The notes beneath the pieces are model-generated. The model did not search any database. It saw only the letters and a list, made by a program, of their open reading frames with translations, and was not told the DNA's origin. Shown here piece after piece: positions 1-13,432 of a DNA stretch of 64,000 nucleotides (positions are counted from its first letter, which is position 1; each line of letters starts with the position of its first letter). This stretch comes from Rhizophagus clarus (taxonomy: Eukaryota > Glomeromycota > Glomeromycetes > Glomerales > Glomeraceae), in the NCBI GenBank assembly GCA_015698045.1, contig BLAL01000196.1:372001-436000 (forward strand), read 5' to 3'. Both the position numbers and the translations under genes were made by a program.

Positions 1-76
1 AAAACATAATTAGCATATAAAATAAATTTAAAATTTTTTTTGAGTTTCGTACCTTTCTATTGCAAAGACCCCATAT
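1..76 (-). mobile_element. MITE, truncated by window edge (family with TIR atatggggtctttgcaatag)
   Basis: The right terminal inverted repeat (ctattgcaaagaccccatat) and half of the internal sequence are present. The internal part is the reverse complement of the full copy at 13433-13595, so this copy lies in the opposite orientation and is cut by the window edge. Other copies lie at 18061 and 23214. Confidence 0.8.
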
Positions 77-585
77 ATATTCTGTCGCGAAGCGGTCTTG
101 ACATTACTAATAATTTGACGGTATATATTTATTATTTATTCTTCAATTTTTGCTTATAGTTAATATATTCTAATTTTCTTATTTTCAGTTATAAATGAAT
201 GTAATCCGATTAATAAACAAGCAATAATATTAATAAATGTTTATCGTACCTAAATAACTACTTTAAGCAATAAATTTTAATAAAATTCTTGAGTTTTATT
301 ATAACATTATGCATTAAAATTTTTTTTTTAATTTATCGAGCTTTCCATTTCAGACGAACTATCTTTTAAAATCTGAATCGTTTCATCCAATATAAGCTGA
401 TACTCAAAACTCTAATTTGAAAATGAATTTGTGAACCTATGCATTAAACGCGTGCGTTGTGCACTGTATTTTGAATTTATCTCCCCGTTATAATGTACAA
501 AAAATTATATATAATCAGACTTATTTTCTTCGGTTCTATCATTTATAACCAAATTTCTTATCGTATTATAAAAGTCTAATTAACC
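77..585. other. AT-rich intergenic region upstream of the Tnp2-like gene
   Basis: I see no coding potential, RNA gene or clear repeat here. It presumably includes the promoter of the gene starting at 586, but no convincing core element could be assigned. Confidence 0.4.
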
Positions 586-879
586 ATGAGAAAACGATAT
601 ATTTACAACACTACTGAAGAATCAAAACAACGATATCGAATTCAAAATCGTTTTACTAATAGAACTGCAACGCTTGCACCCTCATCAACCACTGCCTTTA
701 GTCACTCTTACCAGACCAACATACAAATATCACCGCCTTTACCGAAAAATAATGATGACATGGAGGTTCAATATGATCATAAAGATGATGATATGATTTC
801 ACAATATGAATACGATGATGATGATATAATCTCACAATATGCATTCGATAATTTATATAATGAAGAGGAAGAGGAAGAA

Positions 880-1005
880 GAAGGGACAGAAGGAGGAGGA
901 GAAGAGGAAGAAGAGGAAGAGACAGAAGAAGGAGGAGAAGAGGAAGAAGAGGAAGAGGAAGAAGAGGAAGAGGAAGAAGAGGAAGAGGAAGAAGCAGAAA
1001 AGGGA
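880..1005 (+). repeat. GAR-trinucleotide low-complexity tract encoding poly-Glu
   Basis: Purine-only GAG/GAA/GGA repeats encode a run of Glu with a few Gly inside the Tnp2-like reading frame. It also opens spurious frames on the opposite strand and in the next frame. Confidence 0.85.
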
Positions 1006-2778
1006 GGTGATGATCATCGTCAAATTGTCGATGAAGCACTTGATAAAAATAAAATGCCATCCTATGATGGCGATGGAGAATTCGCTCCATATTTTGAAAA
1101 TTTTACGACTGCTTCACTTTTTTGCTGGTTACAAAAGCATAATATCTCTACAAGTGCTTATGAAGATCTTGTTGACGTTCTTCATAATTCCAAATTCAAT
1201 CCAAGCCATGTAGTGAAGAATATTCGAAGATTTCGAGAATGGAGAAAACGTCTTCCTCTTATTCCTATATCAGCAAAACCTATCTCCATTTTATCAAAAA
1301 AAACTCCTTCAATTTCTAAAGAAATAAAGAATGCATACCAATTTTCTATCAGAGACATTATTTGGTATGTCCTTAATAATCCCTCAATACTTAGGTGCAT
1401 GTACTTTGGTCCTGGAATTGATTCTGAAACAAAATCAGAACATTGGCACGGTACATTGTGGGGAGAATCACCACTTTTTGGTGATGATCAAATAAAGATA
1501 TTAGAAGGTATTTATAATCATATTATCAATTCCCTGTATTGTTATCATCATATTAATTATTTTGTTTATAATATGATAGTGATATATAAATCTGGTGAGT
1601 TTATTTATTATCATTATAATAATGAGCGGCAACTTGGCAGGTTGAGGGCAATTTTAAAAAATGCCAATAATGAATATCGGCTGAGAATTCAGGAAGTTGT
1701 AAGTTATGATAATTTGCCTGAAATTTTTAAAGGAAGAGTTAGGCAAGAACGTTCTATTACTGGTGAAGTATGGCTGAAGGATGAGGCATATCAAACGATT
1801 GCAATTTCCCAAGTCCTTGAAAAAGCTAATGTAATGATAGTATACCAGCATCAATACGTTCCTGAAACCGTATTACGAATTACTGAGATAATATATAGAT
1901 ACCAAAGCCGTTGGCATATTCGTAATGTAATATTTTCATATCAACATCCTTCTGACTATATCACATTAAGATTACCACCATCATCTTTACCAGTGTATAA
2001 ATTGTTTATTGATTTGTATTATGATGATTTTGGTACATATAGAAATGTGTATCATTCATTAGGAGGCATATACTTGCAATTCGGAAATATGCCCTCTCAT
2101 GAAAGAAAATTGCTTAAAAACCATTTTGTTCTTGGATTTGTCCCATTCGGTGGCAATTTTAATGAGTTTATCCAGCCGTTTATTTCTGAAATGAAAGAAT
2201 TTGAATAAGGAAAATTAATGAAAGTAAATGGCCAAGATGCTTGGGTGATAGCTGGTTTGGGTGTTGTGACCGCTGATTTACCCCAAGGAAATGATATGGC
2301 TGGGGTATTAAGACACAATGCCATGAAGGGCTGTCGCACTTGTTCGGTATCTTATAATTCATTAACTGATTTTAATCAAGATCTACAAAAAATATCGAGA
2401 TATCATCACGTTACTGACAATCAATTTAAAGAAATATTACGAGAAAACGGTACATCAGCAAAAAAACATCTCAGTTCACAATATGGTCTGAGGCCGCAGC
2501 CTAGCATCTTGGATAACTTAAAGAGGGATAGACATTTACAGACTCCGCAGGATGTCTATCATGCAACCGCAGGAAAAATTGGACGCCTTCTCAAGTTGAC
2601 ATGTGAATTATTTTCACGGGAAGGTGAAGATGATTTTATAGAAGTTTGGAAAGAATTCGAAAAACCAAAAAAATGGTCTCGTCTACCAAATCTGATTAGT
2701 CACCATGCCAGCTTTATGATGTCAGATTATTTCCAACTTGCAATGATAATGCCATTTATATTATACCGTTTTTTGAAG

Positions 2779-3480
2779 GTAACATTTAAATAGTATTCTT
2801 ACTATTATACTTCAGCGCGAATTAATTACGGTTTCAAACTTTTGGCATTACGTCTGTAAAAATCTGCCGTAATAATTTCGGCATAGCCATTTTTTTTGAC
2901 GTAATATGTAATGTTTCAACGATCAAATTTAATTGGATTCCAATCGTTACTAAATTTTTTTTTTTTTTTATTTTATTTTTCGGTTTTTTAAATTTTTTTA
3001 TCAGTTTTTATAACCAAAATTTTATTATCTTTTTTTCGGTTTTTATAAACAAAATTTATTAGTTTATTTTATTTCTTTTCCAGTTCTTAGCCGAATTATA
3101 TATTATATATATATATATATTCAGTTTTAAAACGAAATTTTTTTAAAAAAACTTTTTAAAAGGCGAATAATTTTATTAAGACTAAGGAAGAATGGAATTG
3201 GAATAAGAACGCCACTTTTGGAATTAGAGTCTCACAAATAAGGTGAGGAATGGGTATGAGGAACGGGCTTTTTAGGAACTCTAGTGAACTTTGCTAATAT
3301 TCTTTTATCTTTTTTATTTTGTATCTACCTGGACGCTTTGGATAGTGGATTTTGGATGGTTATGTTAATTTGGATTCGGCTTAGCTGTTGAAATTTTCAT
3401 CATTCTAAAATTTAATTTGCGCAGAAGTATAACGATTATGATATCTTTATTAATTTGCTGGTTTACTAAATCTTTTTAAA
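2779..3480 (+). other. Large intron or insertion inside the Tnp2-like gene
   Basis: Coding similarity stops at FLK followed by gtaaca (2779) and resumes after a ctaaatctttttaaag acceptor (about 3480). At 700 bp it is far longer than other introns here, and it contains sequence resembling the gtaattatgccgtaatt repeats near 15.6 and 16.8 kb, plus a TA microsatellite. It may be an intron enlarged by a repeat insertion. Confidence 0.4.
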
Positions 3481-4745
3481 GCCATCAAGTTTAAAAGAAA
3501 GCGAAGCAGCAACAATTAAGAAAAATACTGGGGCGGCCCGAATTGATCTTGTACCAAAGAGTGTTATTTCATGCTGAGTACATGTTGCTAAGACAATGAA
3601 AGCTGTTTTCAGTAGTGAATTCACAACAGGAAGCTATCAAAGCCTGCAAAAATGTCTTCAAGATGAGTTAATAATACTTCCAAAGGTATATAATACTATT
3701 TTGGAAAAGTAATATCCTTAAATATCCTAACAATATTTTTTTTAACAGGTTTTTGCAGATTTTATTAATCTGCCAAATTTACATATAAATATGCACCTTT
3801 CAATGCATGCTCAAACCTTTGGAACTCTTAATAATACTCAAGTCGGAATTAAGGAAATGGTTCACCGCATTTTCAAAGGAATTGTGCCAAGTACAAATCA
3901 TAAAGATATAGATTTGGACTTAATAAAACGATATAATACTCTCTTTGCAATTCGGCATTTATCCGATGGTGGAATTGATCCAAGATTTACAAGACCTTGT
4001 GCCAGTTTTACAAGTTTAGGTTATTTATTGTCAGACTGGTACCTTACCGAAGACAAATCCTCAAATGAAGAGCAAATTTCTAATGATGATGATGGTGATG
4101 TTTTAAAGGAATTTTATTTCAATTTTCTTATATACATTTGTAGTAGTATTAACTTTTTTAAAAAATTTAGTTACATCACCAGTAGAATTTATTTCCAATA
4201 TATCTTTAAAAAGAGGAATGTCCAAGAAAAATTGGGATAATTGTCTCCAAAATATATTAAATTTCAAAAGCGAATTGTCAGAATCATACAAAGATATGAG
4301 ATTAGGCGGCGCTGCACTCATATACGGTAATTCAATAAGCTGGTATGAATTTGCATCATATACAATTGAAGAGGAAAATGGTACCTTTGCAAAAGTAACC
4401 TTACACCTTAATGATTTTATTATGATTAATGATGAAGATTTTAACGAATCTTACACTATCATCAGAGGAATCTTTAAACATAAAGGTAATAATGAGAAGT
4501 ATTATGCCTTCATAGTCATAGATTGGTTTGAAGATAATAATCGGGAACATCCAGTATTGGAATGCCCTCTCTACTACCTTCGAACCATAGAAAGTCAAAG
4601 ATGGAGGAGCATTTTTCCGATCAGTGCAATTGATAGTGTAAATAAAGTACATTTTATTCATAATTGCAATCCGGGATGTCAAGATCATTACAATAGTACA
4701 AATAAGAGTTGGATCAAAAATAATTATTATTTTAAAGCAATATAA

Positions 4746-6690
4746 TTAATTTTTGTTTATTTTGTACAATTTCGTTCGTGGTAGTATTTATTCAATATCA
4801 TGTTTTATATTTTTAAACAAAACGTTATTTTTTTTTATCTACTGATAGTATCAATATAATTATTGCTAACGATTCAGTTAGTATAAATAACAATTATAAT
4901 TTTTTTTTTTCATTTTTGCAATATTCGCAGTACAAAAAGAAAAATATGGTTGATCGATATTGTGATGACATCGAAGCGATGTTTTAATGATATTTGAGAC
5001 GATACTTAATTACAATTAGTTTTTTTTAATAAAAACGTATGATTTGAACTTTCTAATCCTAAAGTAAAATAAAACCCATCTCTTTCCACATTTGCCACAT
5101 TTGGGAGAACAAGAAGACGAGACCTGCTTATCTAAATATCTGTCGAAATGACCGCGAATCCGTGATGAAGAAATTAAACCATCACGTGTCACCATCCTGA
5201 TTGTAGCATATAATAGATAAACAAGTTTCGCAAAAAATAAAAATTTCTCTTCCGTAGTTTACAATCATAAAGACGCGTTTTCTTTGATTTACTATTTTTT
5301 TTTTGTCTTCAGGAAACTTGTTTCATATTTGTATAGTTTTTACATTATTCTCTCTAGTCTTTACATTTCTGTCTGAATTTATTACCCATCTCGAGGCAAT
5401 TCAATTAAGAAACAAATTACATAAGCTCTGACACGTCCTAAGACACGTCGAGTGGTACATGCAGAAAGGGCCCAAAAGAACTTTGTTTCTAGGTTATTTA
5501 GAAGTGCATGGCTACAACCAAAAAAGAAAACTATCTCCATTTCATCAATGAAGAACGTAAGTGATTGTTTATGTTAGATTCGAATTTTTTTTTTTATATA
5601 TTTTGCTTATTACGAATTTTGGCAATAACACAACTAAAGGTTTGTTATATTCAGATAAGTCTTAATTTATTCGGGTCACAGTAATCATATTTTTTGCGTT
5701 TTGTTTTTGCAAACTTGTCAGAGATTGTTACAGGGTGTAGCTTCTGATGTTTATTGTGAATTAAATTAGGTTTTCTGTTGTCATTATTAATCATGACTTT
5801 GTTATACCAAGGCACTGACTAGACTTGAAGCATAACTTGATTTTATTAAACAATTCTTTATCTATTACACAGAGAAATGTTGAAAAAAATATAACTACGG
5901 TGAAAACTTGGATACCGCACGGACCCTAGCCTGACTAAAATCCTTCTACACGAAAGTATAGATTAAAGTGACCAAGGATCTTTATATAATATGATTATCA
6001 GTCATGGCAAGGTCTCGACGGTCAAATCAAGTTTGTGCATATAGTCATTGATGAGTGTTTTAAAACATGTGATTAGTACGTAATTTCTGACCAATTCTTT
6101 GTGAAAAAGGCGAAAAAGAAATTGTGATAACGCCACGTAAAATAAGAAAAATATTTGGTTCAGATAGGCAATGAGGTATGTCAAACGCTAATGTATTATG
6201 ATTAATTGTTACATTGCTTTGTATATGGTATTTCTATGATGTCAATGGCAAAAATAATACTATGTTTAGTTCCACGTGAGTAAGAAGTTAATTAGACGAG
6301 AAACGGTCATTGGAGTCAAAAAAAGATGATGAATGATTGTTTTTAATGCCGATGTGATATAGCCGATGTGATAGGTAAAATTCCAGGATCATTAATTAGC
6401 AAGCTAAAACATTGCGACGATAATTAACATCATTTTCCAAATATTCCGTTTGGTAGGGCTTTCTTGATTTCTTTGCAGTATACTACTGCAATATCAGATA
6501 CATTATAGAAGTTTACTATCGATGGTTCCTAAAGTTGTCCTTTCGATTTATTAGCATCTACCATATATTTTATTCTTCATAATACTTTGTACTTCTTAAT
6601 ATTTTATTTTTCATAATATTTTATTCTTTATAATATTTATTCTTCATAATAACATTTATTCTATAGCAAAATGTATTAATTAAACCGTAT
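4746..6690. other. Unassigned AT-rich region
   Basis: Only short frames occur (longest about 60 codons), without coding character or a recognisable domain. I recognise no RNA gene or paired terminal repeat. Confidence 0.4.
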
Positions 6691-6794
6691 TACTATCGAT
6701 TTGTCAACACAATACAATTTTTATATTGAAAACAAGATATTGGTACAATATAGTTTCGATATTTGATAGATATTTTAATTTGAAAATAATATCC

Positions 6795-7625
6795 TTGCGA
6801 TGTTGTCTCAGTGTTTGCACAATATAATTTTGATATCGAGCAGACGTTTAATACTTAAAAACTATATTCTTGAGATATTAATTCGATATTGGTACAATGT
6901 AGTTTCGACATTGGGTAGATATATTAAATTTGAAATAATGTTTCTGCGATGTTGTCTCAATGTTCGCACAATATAGGTTTGGTGTCGAGCAGATATTTTA
7001 ATATTTGAAACAATATTCCTGAGGTGTTGATTTGATGTTGGTATGATGTAGTTACGACGTTGAGTAGATATTTTAAAAATTAAATAACATTTCTGCGATG
7101 TCATTTCAATGTTTGCACAATATAGTTTTGATGTCGAGCAGATATCTTGAGGTGTTGATTTGATGTTGGTATGATGTAGTTACGACGTTGGGTATCTATT
7201 TTAAAATTTAAATAACATTTCTGTGATGTTGTCTCAATGTTTGAACAATATAGTTTTGATGTCGAGCAAATGTCTTAATATTTGAACAATATTTTTGAGA
7301 TGTTAATTTGATGTTGGTATAATGTCGTTACGATGTTGGGCAGGTATTTTAAAATTTAAATAAAATTTCTGCGATGTTATCGTAACGTTTGAACAATATA
7401 GTTTTGATGTCGAGCAAATGCCTTAATATTTGAACACTATTCTTGAGGTGTTAATTTGATGTTGATATGATGTAGATTTGACATTGGGTAGGTATTTAAA
7501 ATTTGAAACAATAGTTTTGAGATGTCGATTTGATGTTAGTACAATATAGTTTTGAGATCAAACTAATATTTTTTTAAACTTTTAATGATATCACTATGAT
7601 GCCATTAATATATTGAATCGTGTGT
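6795..7625. repeat. Degenerate tandem array, unit about 130-150 bp
   Basis: About five diverged units each carry a core like ctgcgatgttgtctcaatg, then gatgtcgagcagat, then gatttgatgttggtat. Cores begin near 6795, 6937, 7089, 7219 and 7369. The flank to 7765 is rich in gattcgat and cgatatcg palindromic words. No protein is encoded. Confidence 0.7.
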
Positions 7626-7765
7626 CAATTTGATGTTGATTCGATGCCGTCACAAATCAACATCGAATCAACATCGAATCAGCATATTTAAGTTCAAACT
7701 TAACTATGTCGATTCGATTTTCAATTACGATATCGTGAATATCTCGAATCGATATCGAATCGACG

Positions 7766-9330
7766 TCGCCTTAGAACCCCAAGTTTCTGTAAAGTGTGTC
7801 CAAAACTGTGTCTAAAACTGGTTTTGGACTGTCCAATACTGTCCAATTAAAAAAACCAATTGGACAAGTTCAAAACCCATCATTGGTTAAAGTATACAGA
7901 ACTCAGTGAAATTAAAGAAAATGACATATGATTTAAATAAAGTATTTACAATAACAAATTGAATTTTGACTTTTTTACGTAAATAGAAAAAATCCATGGC
8001 TTTATATTTTTTGGAGAAAAATTTGGATTCTGAAAATTCATAAAAGTATATTTGTAGCAAATACTTGTAAAGAAAAATATAAAATAACGTTCAATAAAAG
8101 CTAAAAATTTGTAAATTGAATGCTTTGTTAAAAGGTGAAATTAACATATTATATATACATATATTAAAAAATCTACAGCAGTTATAAAGAAAAATAATTT
8201 TTTCTAGTTAGTAAAATGTTTTTTTTGTTAAACTATATTTTTATATTATTTGTGTAGCTTGTCATGTGATTAGCAGAACTGTGAAATATTTTTATAATTT
8301 TTACTTTAGGCGATACAAAATTAAATAATTGGTTTTCATATCAAATGTATATTGATTTAATCCAGTTATACAGTTTTTTATTTTTTATAATAAAAAATTT
8401 TTAACCAATAAAATCCTGCAATTGGGCTATCTTACCAAAACTTACTAAAAATATCACAATTTATATATATTAAGTTAATATGAATTTTATTGTTATAAAC
8501 AGTTTATTAATATAGTTAAATGTGATAATTTTGGTATGGAAATCATTTGTTTTAAAACTTATATATGTAAAAATTGTTATGAAGAAAAATTAGTTATTTT
8601 AAGATGATGAGAATTTTCTTTCTTTCTTTTTTTTTAACTTCATGGCTATTTTTTAAATTGAATTAAAAAAATTAATTAATTTGTAAAGTAAAATGTATTG
8701 TGTACTATTTAAACTTAATGATCATCAACTTTCTTTTTTAACTACGTCTCTAATAAAATTGAAAGCAAAATTACATATACATATTAATATAAAAATGCAT
8801 TAAAAAAATACATTTTTTTCAAATCTTTATTAACTTCTTCTATTCGAACATACTGTTAGTAAATACTGTATCTGCATTTTTAACTGAAAGGGTCAAGAAT
8901 AATCCATGAATGGTACATCCATTCTATCCCATACAAAATATTTATAAAAGACTTTTTTATAAAACTTATCAAATAAAGAAATATCTTTTGAGTGCAATAT
9001 TGCTATGACAAATTTTAAAAAAATAGAACGTGTTGAGTTAAGCAAGTCACTAATTACTATTATAACTCAAGTTAATCCTAACTGTAACATAATAAAACTT
9101 ACAAGAAGTGTAGTAAGAATATACATACACTATCAACTTAAAACTGATAATACAGTTTCTGTCTTAGTATTGCATAATAGCTTCACAATAATAATGCAAA
9201 ATGCATAAAGATCTTAATTGTATTTACCAAAATTCTTACAATTAGAGAGGACAAACCATAAGCTAGAATTGCATAATGATCTTGTTAACTGAATTCAAAG
9301 ATATGGTGGAGTATGGTCCACTCAATCATA
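7766..9330. other. AT-rich region with a small foldback near 7.8 kb
   Basis: Around 7795-7900, ccaaaac/gttttgg and ccaatt words pair imperfectly (aactggttttggac against gtccaatt...caattggac). It looks like a small Tc1-like foldback remnant, but I could not fix its ends. The rest, including a 67-codon frame at 9005, shows nothing recognisable. Confidence 0.35.
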
Positions 9331-9338
9331 TGCTGATG

Positions 9339-9668
9339 CAGTGATGGCAAATGACCAGGTTATTTGTCCATTTTGAGATGACCCCTGAATGACCTTTGAA
9401 TGACCTAATCATTAGGGTCATTTGTCATTTGAATCATTTAAAATTAATGCTTTATAATTTAGGCCAGGTTTATGATTCTGGCTAGAATTATGAATTTATA
9501 GTATCACATGAAAATTTTTATCCATAAAATATTGAAATTGTATTGGTCAGAATTATGACATAATTTTAAATGACTAGGTCATTTGTCATTTAACGTTGAA
9601 ATGACCTAAATGACACGTGACCAGTCATTTGGGTTATTTGAGGTCATTTGGGTCACTGGCCAACACTG
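9339..9668. mobile_element. hAT-type MITE (330 bp) with perfect 8-bp TSD
   Basis: Ends are cagtgatggcaaatgacc at the left and, reverse-complemented, cagtgttggccagtgaccc at the right; both begin CAGTG, as many hAT elements do. The 8-bp duplication tgctgatg lies at 9331-9338 and 9669-9676, with no mismatch. The interior is AT-rich and non-coding, with subterminal repeats of atgacct/aggtcat words. It must have been mobilised in trans. Confidence 0.9.
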
Positions 9669-10539
9669 TGCTGATGTGCAAGGAAAGGAATTTATTGTTA
9701 GTTTGACTAAAATGATTTGATACATTGATATGCATAATCACAAGAAGCTTAAAAAATATGGTTATCATATACTTAAGCTTTTTCTTGAATTTTTTTGATT
9801 GTGTAAATCCAGAATCATACAAGTAAACATAAAATCCTTTGATGGTAATAAATTAAACTTACATTGTCAAGCATTTGTTCTATACGCTACATCATCATTG
9901 ATATTAATAATAAATTTTAACTGACTCTGTGATACGTTTGATAATTTCATTATCACAATTTCAAATTATGTTAGATATCTGCAATGCTATCATAATATTA
10001 CTGCTGCTCATCATACATCAGAATCAGTTATACGATCCATTGATCAAGCCACAACAATCAAAATCTACAAGCAGAATATTTGGATTACACTTATTGACAG
10101 AACTAAATATTATCAACTTGAACAATTACTCATTAATTCATAGCCATAGAAACCAGTTGACATTGAAGAATATTTATCTAATAATTTTGTATAAGTGTGA
10201 AGTAATAAATACATTTGAACCTGTTGGAAAATTCTAATGTAATAGTTTGTTTTATAAACAAAGGATGCATTATATTCAAAGTTTATTTTATGCGTTTTCT
10301 TTTAAAATGAAGAATATAAATTTAATTCTAAAAATAATGCTTTTAACGTAATTTTGATCTAAAAAATTAAAGAACAAGCTGATGAAGATAAGATAGTGCA
10401 AAAAAACACACAGATTATAACTGAATTGCAAACTGATGCACTACATTTTTACATGTGAGCAATACGAAAAATTTATCTACAAACCTGCAAACTACTTCTT
10501 CTAAAAGTTAAACCATCATCACTCTGAACAATATATTGA

Positions 10540-12704
10540 ATTCTAACAGATAACATTTCTGTGGTTGAGATTGCTAATGAAGCAAAAGTTGATGAGTAGG
10601 TTAAACTTGTTTTAAAGCTTAGTGATCTGAAAATTACCATTAATTTACATAAACATAATAATAGATGACCTGGTAAATATGATGTTTTCTGGAAAATCAC
10701 AGCTCAGTTTTTTGAAGAAAAAGCAGCAGATGCTGTAACTGCTATTGATGAATATAGGCATGACACGATCATACACCTTGTAACTGCGATCTCAGTGAAT
10801 GATCTTTTATACCAGATTAAACATAAATGTTCACAGTTCACCTGACACATTAATTCCTAGTGTATAATAATGATTGCGATTATAGTTTTGGCCTAAGAAT
10901 CCAGTCTGACTAAGTAGCTTGCAATTTACTGATCACTTACCTTTAAAATTTATGATCTAAATCTGCTAACTATAAGCTGATCAACCAGATGTTCATTATG
11001 CATCAGCACTATTTTATTACAAAAAGAAATTTGTTGTAAAATTTTGGAAGATCACAAATCTAATTTTCTTAGATGATAAGCATTATTACAAGGTTGGTGA
11101 ACCTAAATTTTCTATTGCCGCAGTAGAGAGAGGAAAGCAAGTGGTTATTAGTAAGGATGTTACATTTGCGGTTATTAATCACAATTTTACTAAAGTGGAA
11201 ATTGTACTAAATGTGATAATGACATATAACATACCAGAATCTATTGATAGTGATTTCTATATAGGAAAAGTGCGCATAGGGTTAAAAGATCTGATATTCC
11301 AGCCTTCTTCTTCTCTCTGATATGCAACAGAACTTTATAACGTTCTTTTTGATAAAAATCTTGTTAATAAGCCTTTTCTATGTCTATACACAGATGGTGA
11401 ACTGGATTACTATTGCACATATACTCGTGTCTAACTATCATATATTTATTTTTTTCTCATGTTAGATCTTGATTATCTTGTTGCTGTTTAAACTCTACCG
11501 TAGCATTCATGGAAAAATCCCATTAAACATATTATGTCAATTCTGAATTTGGGCTACAAAGTGTTAGTTTGATGTGAAATAAGATGAATGATGAATCTGA
11601 AAATCTAATAAATAAATGTAGCATAATAAATGAAATCTGCAAAATTGTTGAGAAAAATCCTATGTTGAAAAAAGATTTAATTGCAAGTCTTCAAATCCTG
11701 ATAGATTTAATTTCTGATATATTTAATCACCAGTCTCTTAAAGATAAATCTTTTGAAATATATATAGCAGCATCAGAGATAGAAATAGAAAGATTCTGAA
11801 AAACAATTCAGCTTGTAAATAAGAGTATTATTCATGAAGACTATACAGCTGAATATATAAAACAGAGAGCACATATGCAAGAATTTATAGAGTATTGTTG
11901 TAAGGCAAGATATTACTTTTTTTCAATTAAGAAATGTGATAAACCAACCTGTACCATTTGCCACCCTCTTCATTGTTTGCTAGAGGATTTTAAATAGCTG
12001 CATTTTCTTCCAGATCTTATATCTGGTGAAGACCTGCATTATAAATCATTTGAAAAGCTATATGGTATGCAAATAATGGAAGATCACAAACCTTCATTAA
12101 AAGTGCTAAAGCAAAAAAGAAAGACAAGATGACGACTACAAAAGTGAAACATAGTATGCCATTTTGCCCTTCTGCTGTATATGCAAAAAATGTTAGTGTT
12201 GTTGTAAATTGTGTTAAATGTAAAAAACTACACCTTCTATTTAGCGTAAAGAAGCTTTCTGTAAAGGAAAGGGAAATATTACAAGGATTTCTAGACACAA
12301 TCTTTTATACTTGCAGCATGTTATTTTATAATACACATGATTTGACAATAGCTGCACAAAAAAATTAACAAGATATACTTGAATTACCTGATGATATCAA
12401 AGAAAATATGGACAAAAAAGATGACCACAATGAAGAAGAACAGCACCTAGATAACGAGCATAAAGAATTTAATAAAAATATGGAGGATTCTATTTATAAC
12501 CTTTTTTTAAAAATGTTTGTAAATGACTCATGGACTTGTGTATTGCAAGTTGAAAAACCATATTATTTGGCTGGGATTTATCCAGAAGTTTATATTGAAT
12601 GCGGAAGCTTAAATGTTAATGAAGTAGCAGATGACGAATTTTTATATTGCAGTAGTTGTGGTAATAACACTGCTATTTTAAAGAAATATTGGAAATGGAA
12701 ATAA
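10540..12704 (+). pseudogene. Decayed DDE-type transposase-like gene
   Basis: Fragments in shifting frames follow one collinear protein. There is an N-terminal PGKYDVFWKIT (10672 on) preceded by in-frame TGA and TAG. Next comes TNLIFLDDKH with KVGEP (about 11055-11110), then LYTDGELDY (about 11380-11410), then SWKNP (about 11510). A stretch follows containing the open piece 11584-11799 (71 codons). The C-terminal pieces lie at 12129-12368 (Cys pairs CVKCKK) and 12408-12704 (CGSLNVNE, YCSSCGN zinc-ribbon-like pairs). LDD, TDG and the position after SWKNP look like a D-D-E core. The third acidic residue is absent, with Ile-Lys following SWKNP. I recall similar proteins as a repetitive family in Rhizophagus but cannot name it. 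Many stops and at least one frameshift make it dead. Confidence 0.55.
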
Positions 12705-13432
12705 GGTGGTAAAGACAATAGAAAGCGTATAAAGAATTAGTTACATTGTTTTTTTGTATATGTATTATTAGACTGTTAAAATGTTAATAAACAACTTTAT
12801 ATATGCAATTTATTATAGATGCGTGATTAATTATAAATGCGTAGTTAATTATAAATGCATGGTAATTATAAATGCATGGTAATTATAAATGCATGATTTA
12901 TATAGTATTACATTCACATGATTTAAAATCTAGCATTTTTATTGGTTATTATAAAAAAAATTTTAAATTCAAAATTCTATTTTGTTGACCTGACCAGAAT
13001 ATGAGAACCAATTATTTAATTTTATATGAATATGAGAACCAATTATTTAATTTTATATTGGCTTATTGCAATTGTTAGCAATTATTATAATTTTATAATT
13101 GATCAACAAATTTTTACCCAAAATTTAATAGTAATTTTGTGTTGATCTTTTACAAATCACGACTTAATAGATTAATATTATAGTATATAGATTTTAATTA
13201 AAAACAATATATCAATAATAAAAATTATAAATTAATATTATATAAATTATATTATATAATATTGTAATTATAATAATATAGGATCATTATTAGCAAAAAC
13301 ACTCTTTTCGCTAACATGCTGAACTAAATTTCTGCAAAAAAATTTTTTCAAAAATTTTTTATTTCAACGCGTTTTCTAAAAATAAATATATATAATTATG
13401 ATTTCTTTATAAGAAACATGTACATATAAAAT
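12705..13432. other. AT-rich intergenic region with short tandem repeats
   Basis: About 12830-12900 holds four or five copies of a roughly 17-bp unit, ttataaatgcatggtaa. Near 12990-13060 a unit of about 33 bp (tatgagaaccaattatt...) is duplicated in tandem. No gene is seen. Confidence 0.55.

Larger units (their letters stand above)
586..4745 (+). pseudogene. CACTA/Tnp2-like transposase gene, intron-bearing and broken
   Basis: The piece 586-2208 (540 codons) has a Glu-rich acidic tract (about residues 93-137), a conserved N-terminal module ending in KRLPLIPI, and a C-terminal motif GGIYLQFGNMP...FGG typical of Tnp2-like transposases. A TAA at 2206-2208 interrupts it, and the same frame continues from 2209 with TADLPQGNDMAG and CRTC, resembling the catalytic D region and Cys motif of Tnp2. 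A likely intron or insertion spans about 2779-3480. An exon at about 3481-3687 carries a TGA at 3574-3576 (S-C-stop-V-H). A short GT-AG intron precedes the HxNxH region (3750 on; HINMHLSMHAQTFG, then FKGIVPSTN). After one more probable intron (about 4093-4159) comes a BAH-like C-terminal segment (4218-4742; WYEFASYT, FKHKGNN, FVIDWFED). The frame logic is seen directly. The family name is inferred from motif order. At least two nonsense codons make it non-functional without readthrough. Confidence 0.75.

Noticed and set aside
698..1213. Frames of 130 (minus) and 124 (plus) codons around the poly-Glu tract
   Set aside because: Shadows of the GAR repeat inside the Tnp2-like gene; His/Leu-rich and Lys-rich translations without further support.
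9005..9208. 67-codon open frame
   Set aside because: No domain, no coding bias visible, and similar lengths arise by chance in this window.
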